Shown here: piece by piece, positions 1 through 13,300 of the stretch
Layout: the number at the start of each line of letters is the position of its first letter
Numbering within the stretch: the stretch's first letter is position 1
DNA from: Owenia fusiformis
Lineage: Eukaryota; Annelida; Polychaeta; Sabellida; Oweniidae
Assembly: GCA_903813345.2 (NCBI GenBank)
Contig: CAIIXF020000004.1
Location: forward strand, 22,013,985 to 22,073,984
Direction: 5' to 3'
Length of the DNA: 60,000 nucleotides
The notes under the pieces: model-generated
What the model was told of the DNA's origin: nothing
The model's database searches: none
Seen by the model: the letters and a program-made list of their open reading frames with translations, nothing else
Position numbers and translations under genes: made by a program

Positions 1-684
1 AAGTGTACATCAGATACCCAGAATTTGCAGCAAAACTGAAACAAGTTAGGTAATGGAAATCTGAGCCAGGAAATAATATTCTTTAAAATAGATTGTAGAC
101 ATCGCTCAGTGCTGCAAGGTAATATTTGATAGTCGGTCGTATTAAACAAAAAGGAAAAAGGCGATCATATTCGTCATTTTACATTTCTCGAGGAGTTCTT
201 CTATAAGTTGAAAACATGTGTTGGGATTGGCCAGGAAATGGTATTTTATAATAGTTTACCTTTTCAACCCCTCTGTAATTATACAAAGTTTTTTGGTGGA
301 AATCTATTCTTTATTCAGACATTTTTCAAATGAAATTTTGTCCAAAACTTGAACTGCATTTAGCTAACATTTTGACACACTTATTTTTATTTGCTTCACC
401 TACTACATGTATTTACATTTACTTCCCCTAATTATCTTTCCTGACTAGCCCGGGATTCTCATTTTAAAATCTTCAAATTGCTATTAAACTGCAATTAAGC
501 ATAGCACTAGGTGATAACGGTAATGGATCACACACATTGTAATGAAGAATATATTATGAAGATGGCGACTTGTTTCACTGTTTTTGTTTGCAAAATAATT
601 TCCAATGGCTTCATATTGTGTTTTAATTACACCAAGTGCAAACTCGCATCTTGAGGAACAATATTATGTAGTATGCATAAACAC
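1..684. other. No gene recognised
   Basis: This AT-rich stretch has no convincing exon on either strand. It lies left of the inverted-repeat element that starts near 685 and is probably intergenic or intronic. Confidence 0.5.
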
Positions 685-1930
685 GGTGCCCATGTCAAGC
701 TGCGCGCCTAATTAGGCGCGCAGTTTGTTTCGATCACAAACTGCGTGCCTAAGAACATTGCATCATTTAAGTTGGAGTCTGTATTTTGAAACGTAATTTA
801 AAGACATTTATCCTGCATTGTTTTCTAGTTCAATGCGTTCATTCTGTGGCGAATATACGAATCTTGCAAATACTAGCAAAAACTATGTGGAAATGAATCT
901 AAGTTTTAAAACATAAGCAGATTAATGGCATTTTCGTCACTGATTTAACTGGAATTTATACGTAAATCGATCTAGAACTTTAAACATAAATGACAAATAC
1001 TTTAAACTCGTTTTATATTTAATTCCTTACACATTTATCATGTATAATTCAAAATATTTCGAGATAAAACAGATAATCAGGAGATTAAAAAGAAATAAAT
1101 CACAAACTGCGCGCCTATTTTAGCCAGAAATTACAAACTGTGCGCATACACTATTAAAACTACATATTATCATTGGAATTTCTACAGAGGCACGTGTAGG
1201 TGTTTTTCATGTAGCTTTGGAAATTTTGCTTTATCGTCAGATTTTATGAGATTTTCATATTGAAAGTCAAAATGTATTTAATAGAAGTGACAATTAAGTT
1301 GGGAACGAAAAAAACTTTTATTTTCAGATCACCATCTTGGTGATTGGACTCTCATAGTGTTTCAATTATGGGGTTCTACTATTAGACACATATGTGCCTT
1401 GTATGGCGCTTATGTTTTCTAATAATACAAAACAAGCTTGGATAGGCAAGCAGTTTGGAAATATTAGGCACGCAGTTTGGGAAATTCATGTGAATATAGG
1501 CGCGCAGTTTGACAAGAAAAATGTTTAAATCACGTTTATGGCGTATTATCGTTTTGAACACAAACTTTGCTGCTTTAATCAGATGGAGTGATCCTATATA
1601 TTCTAGCATACACAGACACAATGGCTGAATAAACGGCAAGTGACGATAAAAAGACATAGATATAACTTTACACTGTAAATTTTGAACACAGAAGTTACTT
1701 AAGACCCTTATATTGAGATAACTAGGTTTACATCGGGAAAAACATTGAGTATTATTAGTAAATTAAGTTCATTTTCACAGAATGGTACTATCTTTAGAAC
1801 GAGACTAACCTTGTATTTTGGCTCTTTTTGGGAGTCGTGTCCTCCCCGTCTCACATTTTGAAATGTGCACGCAGTTTGTCAGAGTTTCAAACTGCGTGCC
1901 TAGTAGGCACGCTGCTTGACATGGGCATCG
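685..1930. mobile_element. Inverted-repeat element with convergent CAAACTGCGYGCC motifs
   Basis: The left end (GTGCCCATGTCAAGC near 686) is matched in inverted orientation by GCTTGACATGGGCA near 1913-1926. Inside, a 13-nt motif like CAAACTGCGCGCC recurs. It reads forward in the left half (about 735, 1102, 1135) and reverse-complemented in the right half (about 1448, 1470, 1500, 1870), with palindromic pairs at both tips. No transposase is recognisable. This looks like a non-autonomous element with repeated subterminal binding sites. The superfamily is unknown and no clear target-site duplication was found. Confidence 0.7.
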
Positions 1931-2137
1931 TGATAAATATCACGTACGCATTTGGTAGGCATACTCTGCACATACTTCAACCCGGCTTACACGTATCTTG
2001 AATGGAACAATATTCTGTAAGTTTCTGTACAAGTCAAAACACGTGGATTTTATTAACTTACGGTTGTGACAATATTAAAAATAAATACAAAATAACTTAT
2101 TTTCTTAAATGAGATGACACATTTTTATATTTTTATT

Positions 2138-4653
2138 TTATGATTTCCTTATAGTGTTACCGAAAATATGACTTGTGTTAATTGCCATTGTCTTTGGCTG
2201 TATCGTTTGTAACTTAGTCTCACGTGTGATCTTAGAGGACGGGCCTTTTTTAGTACGTATAGGCAGATGTGGGTTAAGTCCCAGCCCATTGTCTTGATGA
2301 ATTATGGGTTGCTTGTACCTCCCTTGCATGTTGGGCATGCGCATTCGCGGAGAGTTGTTATACGCGTCACGCTGATGGAACGCGATTGTTCCATCAGCCG
2401 TTTTGGATTTTAAATCCAATGTTTTCATGTTTGACGTATCTACAACGACGAATGAGTCACTTCTGGTAAGAGGTGCTGTGATTGGTTTTGTCATGTTCGT
2501 ATTAAGGAGAGGCAAGTTAACAGTTCTCTCAGTTGGACTTTTGGCGGGAGATTCTTGGCGGGATTTTGGCGCACTTTCTGATCTCTCTTTGGTGGCAGGT
2601 TGTGTATTTTGGGGCCCATTGTCGACTGGTGTCTTGTGTTTCAAATATTCAATTTCTAGTTCTGATTCGCGTAGTCGTTTCTCGAGGATCGCGTTATCTT
2701 CTTTTAACTTTTTTAATTGCTTTTGAAGAGTTCCTGTGAAAAATTGCATGGCTATCTTTTCAGTTTTCATCGAGGCATCAAAGTTCAATGAATCTCCGAG
2801 GTTCGCTTTGTTTTGTGAATTTACAGTCACTGTCTTGCTTCTTGATTGCTTCAATCGTTCGATTTCTTGTTTGAGACTCAAACAAGCGTCGTCCATTTTG
2901 ATGACGTAATCTCTAAAGGCGTCGGCCAACGAACCACCATCGGTAATCTCCGTTCCTATATACATGAGCACAAATTTACGTTCATCTTCAAGTTTTTGAT
3001 ACTTCTCCCTTATTTTTTCTAAGTGAGTTAATCTGGCAAGAATTCTGTTGAGAAAATCTTCCACCGTCGACGCCTTCTCGTTATAATTAATATAATCTGG
3101 GCTTTCATCTTCCATATTGAATTTAAGTTTTTCCAACATCTTCCGTTTAAGTTTGTTTAATAACTCATCCGTCCATTCCTGCCGCTCGTTTTTAGCGAAT
3201 AAAGTTTTATTATTTGCCTCGTTGAACCTCATCTGAACCCGCATATCTTTTTCATATTTAGCTTTAGTGTCTTCGAGAAGCCTTGATAGCGTTTTAACCT
3301 CAGAGGTTTTTTCGATTAGTTGTTTGTTTGTATTGTCAAGGGTTTCTCTTAGCGTCTCTATGGTAACGTCTTTTGTTTTGCACACCGTCTCGTGCTCCCA
3401 TGCTTGTTCTAGCTGTTGCATTTTTGCACCCATTGCTTTCTCCTTCTCGTGGCCCGTACTTCTCCATGCATACGCTAGGGTTATCTGTTTCACCTGTAAC
3501 AAGACCAAGAGGACTTTCAATAACGATTGCGGTAGTATGGTTTCGTTCAGTGTATGAGCTCTGATGCGCATGCATTCACTAGAGGGCCACTGACAGAAAC
3601 TGTGTTAAATTAAGAATATTATATACATTCAAGCTTAAACAAGCTACTCAAGGCTGAATGGTGGAAAAGATTGAGAAGTGACTAACTATATGGCCCATGT
3701 TAAGCAGTCTTTGCGAGCTTGCGAGACTGCGAGTTCTTGCGAGACTGTGCCATAGTTATTTCCTGTGAAATGGTTATTTCACTAGGACTGCGTTTTGAAC
3801 TGCCCGCGGTGCAAGTATATTGTATGATATTTATTGCATATACATTTAAAGTTCTAAGCCAATGCGTTGCAAATTACATGCTCACGCGTTTTCAACAAAA
3901 GCAGTTCATCCAAGCGCACTTAAAGCGCTAAGTACGCTGTGGCAACCATGTCGGCTGCTCGCGTGTGTCAACCGCGTCTGCTCGTTAATTGCTAATGCAC
4001 CGCAGGAGTTCCACTGCAATAATCCGTGGTATCTTTCAAAATAATTATGTGAGTGTAGGTGCGCTTGGATAAGCTATTTTTGTTGAAAACACACGAGCAT
4101 GTAATTTGCACTGCATGTCTTATTGTTTTTTTCCTGGGGAGAAACCTCATTAAAAATACAAGAATACAGTGTAAATGGCCACGGTACTAGTGAAGAAAGT
4201 GCTAGTAAGTGCGCTTGAATGAGCCATTTTTGTTGAAAACATATGAGCATGTAATGGGCACTGGGCTCATTGTTCTTTTTAGTGATACATGGGGATATAA
4301 CGTATAAAAGTATTACGCAAGTCACTAGCAACGCGGCCATACAAAAATACAGCCTCGATCTTTCTTACTGTGAAATATAAACTTTTTGAGAGGATGAAGA
4401 AAAGAGTTAATCTGATGTATTTTCTTTCTTTTCTTCATCTTAGCCAAAGGAGAGTTCTGGATCTAGTTGCCGAACTTATGGAGGAGGTGAAATGGAAAAA
4501 ACGTGCATGAAAAGTCGATGATAAGATCACCAACCTTATTTTTTAGATAATGTTTCAGTCGATCCTGTTCCTGGGCCTTTAAAAGTTTCTCTAGACTTGG
4601 GTGAGATATAAATAGGTCATCAAAGTACTCAGGTTCCTTCCCATGTCTTTCTC
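2138..4653 (-). CDS. Coiled-coil protein, 3' two exons (5' part not found)
   Basis: Two exons join in phase. An upstream exon at 4653-4535 (acceptor TTTTTCAG, donor GTTGGT) encodes a segment with EPEYFDDLFISHPSLEKLL. The last exon, 3493-2138, follows a TTGTTACAG acceptor and encodes 451 residues. That exon is rich in Glu, Lys, Leu and Arg with heptad-like coiled-coil stretches over roughly its first 300 residues. A polar Ser/Pro/Thr-rich tail follows, containing SAPKSRQESPAKSPTE. An ATG-initiated frame runs upstream to 3571, but the acceptor at 3494 and the phase match argue that this upstream part is intron. An AATAAA on the minus strand abuts the stop codon. The family is not recognised; a cytoskeletal or centrosomal role is possible but unsupported. 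The initiator exon, which must end in phase 1, was not identified. Confidence 0.7.
3690..4345. repeat. Dispersed repeat with inverted segments (family also at 20.1 and 22.3 kb)
   Basis: The block has GTTTTGAACTGCCCGCGG near 3793 and CAGTTCATCCAAGCGCAC near 3902. Inverted copies of the latter region follow near 4056 and 4208 (GTGCGCTTGGATAAGC and GTGCGCTTGAATGAGCC, each followed by TTTTTGTTGAAAACA). The same modules recur at 20.09-20.35 kb and, inverted, at 22.26-22.33 kb. No coding capacity is recognisable. Confidence 0.65.
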
Positions 4654-5039
4654 CTGAAAAATACGAAAGTCTAGTTATAAACTATCCTCTGAATAGTATA
4701 AACTATAGCCTATTGCAGTTTAGTAGCCCCGCCCCCCCCCACGACTTATGGCCATGACAACCCGGGTCATAAATCATTTCAAACCTACCATGCTGATCAT
4801 TTCTGAACCAATCAGCGAGCTGGAAGGAACACAGGCTAAATGCGTGCTTATTTACAATACGATGATGTCAGAGGAAATTACCATATATAGAAAGTCGTCC
4901 GTATCTCGACAACGGACCCTAAAGACGAAGCACTCTTTAGAAGCAAAGTCGAACGAATGCAAATGGTAGGTTTCGACAAGGGTTTAATTTTTTCAACATG
5001 AAATTTGTAAGGCCTAAATTAAATTTCGTTTTGCCTTAA

Positions 5040-5173
5040 CACTGGTGATCCGCCCGATTACGCTGGTTACCGAAACGGTTCGTCTTTTTCCTTATTTCAC
5101 GCGTTGTAGGCAGAATCCCCACGACATTTTTTCTCACAAACGGTAACCAGCGATATCGAGTGGATCACCAGTG
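5040..5173. mobile_element. 134-bp MITE with about 33-bp terminal inverted repeats
   Basis: The left arm starts CACTGGTGATCC and ends GCTGGTTACCG. The right arm is its near-exact reverse complement, starting CGGTAACCAGC and ending GGATCACCAGTG. The interior is about 65 bp and non-coding. Confidence 0.75.
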
Positions 5174-5606
5174 CTTATATTAAGCTAAACACTAATTGCC
5201 AATACGCTATATAGCATGGAGTCTTATTTTGCCAGTGCATTACTGCTGATACCTAACATCATTTTCAAGTCCATAAACTGTAAGATTGACAGCATAATTG
5301 TTGACATGACATGCAAAATTGATCTGTCTACACTGATTTATTTGCAAAGTGAAAAATCGAGATTCAAATATAAATGAAATTCTGACATTGACAAGTAAAT
5401 TAATACAAAATGCTATCAAACATTATTGCCCCAAATGAAAATACCTTATCATTTACATCATTTTTGTTCAACCTAATCCCCTAACTGTCATAAAAGACGT
5501 TGTGGTGGCAAAATTGATGCGCAAGAACAAATAAAAACAATTATGTCGCGATTGATATACACGTTGCATACATACTGGCAATACTAAACGGCGGGCTTGA
5601 CACCAA

Positions 5607-6087
5607 CACTGTTCCACAGCTGAATGACCCTAACTGCAGTTAGCTTCATTCAAGATGGTTGCCGAAATTCTTTCGTTTTCGATAAACCTCTGATTTCAGC
5701 TAAACTAAGTTGAATCTGGATTCCAAATGTTTTGCCATGCAAATTCATAATGCTATGATGGTAAATAACCACAAATAAATACTCAAACAACGCTATTGAA
5801 GAATTTTAAAGAAAATGGCTTCACTTGGAAGTTGATGATGACGTAATGATGACGTAGATTATCGTTCAGAGTCATTCTAAGTGAAGCCATTTTCTTTAAA
5901 ATACTCTAATATTGCGGGTGTTTGGACATCTATTTGAGGTTGAATACAATCATAGTTTCATTAATTTGCATGGCAAAACTTTTGGAATCAAGATTCAACT
6001 TAGTTTAGCTGAAATCGGAGCCTTATCGAAAACGAAATAATCTCGGCAGCCATCTTGAATGAAGCTAACTGCAGCTTTGGAACAGTG
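5607..6087. mobile_element. Foldback MITE of about 480 bp
   Basis: The arms are inverted copies over more than 120 bp. CACTGTTCC at 5607 pairs with GGAACAGTG at 6079-6087, then AGCTTCATTCAAGATGG pairs with its complement near 6050. Arm pairing continues past TTTTGCCATGCAAATT. A shorter inner hairpin (AAAATGGCTTCACTT / AAGTGAAGCCATTTT) closes the middle. There is no coding potential. Confidence 0.75.
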
Positions 6088-6938
6088 ACCAAGGACCTGA
6101 ACAAATGGCCATTTGTGTTACATTTCTTCCCCTATGTTGCGGCCTTATGCTTACCATAAATCCCTGTGTGTTTTATTTTGCCATATATGAGTCGTGATAA
6201 CAAAATTCGAAATCTAAATGAGACGTGACAATGGTCCACTAGTGTGATTCCGTTCCAAATAACGCCATGGTTGGTATTTAGGGATACCTAATATAACATT
6301 AAGTTTCTTTGGTATCAAAATAAAGATTATAAAGACATGTATGACTGAAAAGTTGAAATATGCCTGGGTTCTGCCAATGTAGGCCGACCTTGGGATGTCA
6401 AATATTTCGGCAAGAGCGAAGGCCCATCCAACTTATGTAACACCATAGTTACATTTACTGATGTATTACATACTTTTTCTCCATGACGACTTTTCATATA
6501 TGACGTCCAACAACAATTGTGTACGATAAAAATTAAGTAGAGATAAAGCTAGACGTCATGCTGTTGCCATGGTAATAAATGAATGCGTGTGTATATGTCA
6601 TGTACGGGTATACCTCGACTGCTCTTCCACTGACTATATTAAGTACTGGTAGGTATAACGTGTCTTGATTAATACATTTTCATCCTAGTACATGTATGTA
6701 TATACCTCCATGATTAAGTACCTCTTCGACATTTTTAAAATGCGCTGCATTCACATTAGCTGTCACACCCAATGGTAAATGTATGATATGACGTCATGAG
6801 TTCTTAAGAAGTCTTCTTTCGATCAATGTGACGTTTTTTCCCAAAACAAATTGCTATGAGAATCAAACAGAACACAAACGAAGCAAAATGTTTACTTCGT
6901 AAATGAAGGCGTGATAAGACTGTCGTAGTTAGACAGAT

Positions 6939-9337
6939 ATGTCTACAACTATGGAGTCTGGAGAATGGGAAGATGCTGATAGCGATGGGGAGTCTGTCCA
7001 CAAGGCCAGTGGTGTTGAGCGCCTCAAACGGAGACATGACAACACGAAGGACCGTAGTGAATTGTGCAAAGCATTTGACATCGACATGAAATACGACCCA
7101 AACCAATCAATGGAAGAACAGCATGCAAAAGTCATAGCACTATTTATAGCCAAACTTTACGAAGAGAAAAACCTCTGTGATGTTATCCTAAAAGTTGGTA
7201 AAGATGAATTACCGGCACATAAATTTGTCCTTTCAGCCCATAGCCCAAAGCTCTTTAAACTGTTCGTTGACAAACATGAAGGAACGGACGTAGAACTGTT
7301 TCTCAATAAAGCTACAATAGAGGGCGTAGCTGCTACCCTGTGTTTTATTTATACCCACAAAATCGTTGTGTCCATTGCAACGGTTGATAGCCTGCTGTCT
7401 GCATCTAAGGAACTTGGGTTCCAGGAGATCATCCAAATGTGTCAACGGTTCTTACTGACCGATCGCACTTTAACCATATTCGAGCAGCTTGACGTTGCGC
7501 AAAAACACAACCTAGATGATGTCACTAAGAATCTCAATCAACACATAAATGAACATTTTCTTGAAACCGTTTACTCGCTCTATTCAATGGGATTTCTGAA
7601 TTGTTCTTTTTCTCAGCTTTGTGAACTTTTATCGAGAGATGATATTCACGTTATTTCGGAAATTGATGTATTTTATGCTGCATTTGCGTGGTTGAATGCG
7701 AAGAGGTCAGAGCGGATGATGCACGCTGTTGATGTAATGAAATGCATCAGGTTTATGCTCATGTCTCCTGAAGAAATTGCGACTCACGTTGAAACTACCC
7801 ATGTCCTGAAAATTCCGGAAATCAAAGCTATGGTTTACCAAGCAGTGAGGTAAGATGGACGAATAACCTCTTGTCATGCATATATTTTATCTGCATGTAT
7901 CCTCTTACATATTTGCACCACTTCGCTAAGACACAAACTGGAGGTTATACGATTTCGTAAAAAAACGTTTACCTTCAATATTTGTGGCGGACGTAATTTT
8001 GCGAAATTGTGACTTGTAACTTTACATTAATTAATATAAAGAAAGGTGTGAAAAATAAGGTTATGTAATGGATACACCATAAGTATTGGGTATTAGGTGA
8101 AATAATGGCCTAGGGCCGAAGGCCAGAGGCCATTATTTTCTCCTAAGACCCAGTACGAATTGATTATCTAACTTAAACCCCACCCTGACTCTTATGAAAG
8201 GTAAATGGTCGACTATGATCTTATCTAGCTTAACCACATTACTTGTATTATTCAACTTGAAAATGTGATTGCTTTTGCATTGATTGTTCAACTATTGATG
8301 GATGAGTGAGTAATAAGTTCAGATTCAGTGCACTGCATGCAACACAGGTCAATCACCTTTTGTGCCACAATGGTTTTTTAAAAGCTTGCCAAGTGTCTTT
8401 TCTTTAAAAACAGTAGAAAAAGAATGTATTACTCTTTTGAGACAACTGTACATTCTTTAAAATAAGTTATAGCTCATTTTATTGTGTTGCAACTTAAGTG
8501 GTGTTTACGTCATTAACAGCACATCGTTGAGCAATAATGTTAGGCTATTTAGAATTTTACAGGTCAGGGAAAATATGAATAGTGCAATGGGAATCATTAT
8601 ATAAGCAATCAAACGAAAGAACAAAGCAAACAATCTATAACCTATTAGTCTAGTCTTATTTCAGACAGCTATTATGACGATTTATTGATTGCTCTAAACA
8701 TCTTTCTGTTTACAACATCTTTCTGTTTACAAATAACATTAGACAAACGATGCGCCAACGTCAGTGTTTGCCATGATCGACCGGTGGAATATACACATTT
8801 CGTTTTTTATTTTCGTTTGCTGCTTTATTGTGTGTGTTTTGTAGAATGATGAGTATTTCCCAGGAATATCACACTGAGGATCTTCGGACGACGCGACATA
8901 CCATTTACCATTGACCTTTTTATTACCTTTTAAGTAAGCGTATTGGAACACTGGATGAAAGATACAGCGTTCTTCGAACCCATTGCTTTGATATTAAAAC
9001 AAATAATGATACTCCTCCCAGTATATATTTTTGAGAAAGAGAGAGTACTTTGTTGTGGCGGCTTCTAGTAGCATCTAGCGGATGACATATTACCGGATGA
9101 TTCAATGAGTTGAAAGAAAATATCTAAAATTCAATTTAATTACTTTTCAGATATCACGCTCTTTTGAATACGGGTAGTTCATTGGCGAGTGTTGTCAAAG
9201 TACCACATCAAAGAAAATGGATCCCTGCATCGAAAAAGAATATACAAATACGTGACAACTCCGTCATCTTCGGAGGCTCATCGAAGAAACCAACGACAAA
9301 CAAAAAAGACAAGGGACAACAAGAATTATCTGAATAG
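6939..9337 (+). CDS. BTB-BACK domain protein (kelch-like N-terminal architecture, no kelch repeats)
   Basis: Exon 1 is 6939-7849 (donor AG|GTAAGA) and exon 2 is 9151-9337 (acceptor TTACTTTTCAG). They join in phase to give 365 residues. The acidic N-terminus is followed by a BTB/POZ fold at about 70-172, with the hallmark NLCDVILKVG and LPAHKFVLSAHSPKLFKLF. A BACK domain follows at about 178-305 and ends RYHALLNT across the splice junction. BTB proteins dimerise, and many BTB-BACK members are substrate adaptors for Cullin-3 ubiquitin ligases. This one stops about 60 residues after BACK with a basic tail (KKPTTNKKDKGQQ), so no substrate-binding kelch propeller is encoded here. The first ATG is in frame with the acidic segment and is the simplest start. 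It is either a short BTB-BACK adaptor or a truncated kelch-like paralogue. Confidence 0.92.
8083..8156. repeat. 74-bp hairpin in the BTB gene intron
   Basis: GTATTGGGTATTAGGTG pairs with the inverted CTCCTAAGACCCAGTAC, and AAATAATGGCCT pairs with AGGCCATTATTT. The loop is GC-rich. It is probably a small inverted-repeat element. Confidence 0.6.
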
Positions 9338-9537
9338 GCCAGCAACAGGGAGGATAAGCTATATGGAAATTGTACGTGAACGTATGATATTGTAACCAAC
9401 ATATATGACCAACCTCATATTAACTGGCTTTTTAGTGCCCTATATCTTTATCCGGATCAAACGATCGAGTAAATACTACGATTTATCCCATACTTAGTAA
9501 TGTTATAGGTAAATTACATTCGGGAATATAATTGATA

Positions 9538-9615
9538 TCTGAGGTGAGCGGGTGATATACATCGTATCTCCCGCTGAGGTGAGCGGTAGATATATATATA
9601 TCACCCGCTCATCAG
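9538..9615. repeat. Nested short inverted repeats (GAGCGGGTGATAT hairpins)
   Basis: CTGAGGTGAGCGGGTGATATAC occurs just before GCTGAGGTGAGCGGTAGATAT and is closed by ATATCACCCGCTCATCAGC. It lies about 200 bp past the BTB stop codon. Confidence 0.55.
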
Positions 9616-10359
9616 CAATCCACGGGAATTTCTTTCGGTGCTTTTTTTAATTCCCGGGATAAACTTTGGCTTTATTTGATAAATATTATAAATTTCATAC
9701 ACTGTAAAATGTTTAAAGCTGTTGAGTTTAAAAATACAAAAATCGTTGAGGACTTAAAATAAAATATTCATGTTTTGATTGTAATTATCGTTTGAATTAC
9801 TACATCAGGGTTCCCTAACAATCAATGCATATTTAATTCTCATAATCTTTTAAGTATAGGATAAATCAGTTATTGAATGCTCGACTTTTGATACAGGGTA
9901 TTTCCCTCAGATAAACCCTGTATCAAAAACCCCCATTAAATAACCTCTATGTAGAAAACTGACCCCAAGAGAACCATGATTCTCACGTTTGTGAAATGGT
10001 TCTCCAAAAACGTGCAGCTTGAGCTCCCCAATAATTCCCAAAATATGGATAATACCTAAATTTTGGAAACTGGAGAATCATAACGAAATATCTAATAAAA
10101 TTCCTTGTATATCTGATTTCTTAGTTCAATCAAGTACTTAAAGAACATAGTAGCCTACACAATACCAATTGTATGGCAACCATACAATTGTCAAAATAGC
10201 ATAACACATACGTGACATATTCAATGAATTTCTTTTTTTAAATGCACGTATTAAATATTTACAACTTTACCTTTACACGTTTACAAGTGTACCGGCATTG
10301 ACTGAGAATACAAGTAAATGATATCGAATAGATAAAATCTAAAAGCACTTGGATATTAC

Positions 10360-13300
10360 CTTCTTCGCGTAGATAGTCTGCTAAGAAATGATGTCCCGTG
10401 AGTTGGAGAACGTCACAAAACTTTTCAAATCCTTTCTTTCCACGAAGAGGGATCATTTCTATCATCTTAGTGTTCTTTTCCTCCCTTGACGGAAGTGCCT
10501 GGAATAAAAATCCAAAAGTTCGTAAGCTTGATTTATTAAAAAATAAGTCGGATGATCGCGGATTTTGCCGAAAACTCCCGAGTCAGAAATTATTTATATT
10601 TCATTCTGGAAACATAAATAACTAATTACGCTTGATCGATCTAGAAATCTAGACTAGCTCATAATTATAGTATTTATTTTTGTTGTTAAATATTTGATAT
10701 TTGAGGAAACGCTACAATCAAGTTTTCATTGTATTTGGTTTGACATGCAATATTAAATTGGTGAAAAGAATGAATTCTTATTACCTGGGAAAGTATTTTT
10801 TCAATAAGTGCGTACTTGGATAGTTGTATTGCGGTTTATAATATAATATTTTAGAATATATTTAGGCGTTATTTTTCACGTTCAACATTGTAAGTCCCCC
10901 TTTCAATATTTGAAATTCCATATTTTAGGATTTCAAAAACGTCCGTATTTGATCAGATATATTGGTTATTTTGCCAGATAATAAAAAATTTAAATAAATA
11001 CATAACTATATACAGATTTAAAAAAATGCTTCCATGATTATATAAATCACCATGGAAACAAAAAAGGTGCACCAAATAAAGCTTGATAAGTTCGGGACGT
11101 TTCATTTATGATGTATTCAGAAGCTACTTGTTTATTAAAGTGGTACACACAGAGGGATTGTTTTAGATTTAAAATACAATGTCGTACTCTCTTCCGCGCG
11201 TTCCTAAGATGTTCCTCTTTTTATTTTATTGTTAATTACATCGATCGTACGTATCTAAGATATTTGGATTAAACAAAAGACAGGGACCACTTAAAACTAT
11301 TCAAGTTCCATATTGTGGCATAATGTAGATTAATAGATTTTCTTTTTTATTTGTTGTACTTTGTTTCATACTATAATGATTGGGTTTATAGGTTTGATTC
11401 ATGGATTTTTTGTTATTCAAGTAGATTTTGTTATTTTGGGTCTTTTTCGCTCGTGTTGTCTCATATGCCGATTAGGCCATAAGAAGTAGAATCTTTGTTT
11501 TGCGTCCTGGCAAAATCCAAATCATGCAAGGGTACAAGGAAAACAAACACAAACTCAAGAAAAAACACAAACTTGTTTTCTGAGAAATGTATACACTTTA
11601 TGGGCATAAAAAGAGATGACATACCAATTTGCAGTGATTACAAACACATATCTTTACATTTTATACAATTTGAATATTACAATATATTTAAACATAGCTA
11701 TTATTCAAGAAAATACACAATGTATGCCATAGTGATCAATAACTCTGTCAGTTTTGACGCACGTCAAATTATCCGCCATTTCGTCCGAGTCTGATTGAAT
11801 AAGATGCGATGGTACTTTCAGACCCTTGTGATTGCTATTTGAATGTGTTTTTTCTGATTTACTCCAAATCGTGCATGCAAGGGGACGCAAAACAAAGAAT
11901 CTACTTCTTGTGGCCTTACTTATATCGCCATTCTGGCTTTTAAATGCAAAGAACTCATTATATACATAGAACCCTTATTTAAAACGAATACCGTGTATCA
12001 TGACGAAACCCTAAACAGCGAATCTCGTCTATATAACGAAATCTAAAAGCTATATGTACAACGAACCCCTTAGATTTACAACGAATCCCTTATGTACAAC
12101 GAGGCATTTGTATAAACAAAGCCCTTATATTTTAAAAAGTGTTCCAGCCTAAATGACTTATCCCAAAGGATATATCTTGTTGATTCGTTTTAAACCCTTC
12201 TTGAAGTTGAAATAAGAAATGTCACACTTTAATTAGTTGTTTCAAAATTCACTAAATAGACCATTAACCAGGATTATTGGTCATTTCGAATGAATCCGCT
12301 TATTCAAAAGATTTCTCTTTAATGCGACAAAAAGCATTCAGTAATTATTAATTAAGTAATAGGGAAGTGGATGTATTCTTCCATTAACTTATGTTTAAAC
12401 AAAAAACCTAATCGGTTTGTATTTTCATTTACTTGTTTAGTATTGACTATGCTTTTATGATGGCATATTGTCGATTTTTTTACTTCCCTTAACCTAGGGT
12501 AAGTAAACATTGGTGTTGATGGGCATGGGCCTAGAAACGAGGCAAGGCAACTGTCTCACTAAAATTTTACACAAATATTTTTCAAACAACTATATTATTA
12601 GTTATTAATAGTCATATTACAGAAATTAATTCACCAATTTTCTAATTACTGAGACTTTTTTAAACTAAAACTGTAAAAAGTTCAACGCTGGTAAAATCTT
12701 GTTTTTACCTCGCCTATCACCTTTTGCCTCGTCTTAATTAGTTTAAATCCTGACAATACCCCGAAAGGGATTAAAGTTCAAACATATTGACAACAAAAGC
12801 TTGTGTGTATACAAACATATTGTGCGCAAATTGTCAAAATTAAAGTGCTTTATTTCAATGTTGTATTTTGTTACTATGTCAACGTGTCGCATTGACTTAC
12901 TAAAAGTTCGACATTATTCTACTAGGTGGGTCTAATGGAGGGGTTACGTGGCTGAGTTCTTTCAGACATACAGTTAAAGGTGACACAATTGTAATATATA
13001 TATGTATTGCATTTACTTTTGCATTTGAATCGGCAGCAACGAATAAAGATTCTAACATGTTGGAAACGACGATTTTTAAAATAGGCCATCGTGACCTTTT
13101 AATCTAATTCTATTATTTGAAACCGTTGATGTCTTATGATTCAATCAATGATTATTTTCAATCTTTTTTATTGAGTATCTGCTAATTCCATTCGAAGACT
13201 GATGTAATATGAATGAAATACTACAATCAAAGAAAAACTGAGAATTCCTGAACAGACCATGTAGTGAGAGAAAAATGAACCAAAAATTAACTTTCACATA

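Noticed and set aside
3494-3571. Upstream ATG extension of the coiled-coil exon to 3571
   Set aside because: A TTGTTACAG acceptor at 3494 in the phase required by exon 4653-4535 makes this stretch more likely intron.
4890-4930. Possible extra minus-strand exon of the coiled-coil gene after CGTCTTTAG
   Set aside because: It is very short, the phase is not demonstrably compatible, and there is no protein-level support.
8739-8951. Minus-strand 70-codon frame as a possible last exon of the CARD gene
   Set aside because: There is no acceptor in the required phase, and it lies inside the oppositely transcribed BTB gene intron.
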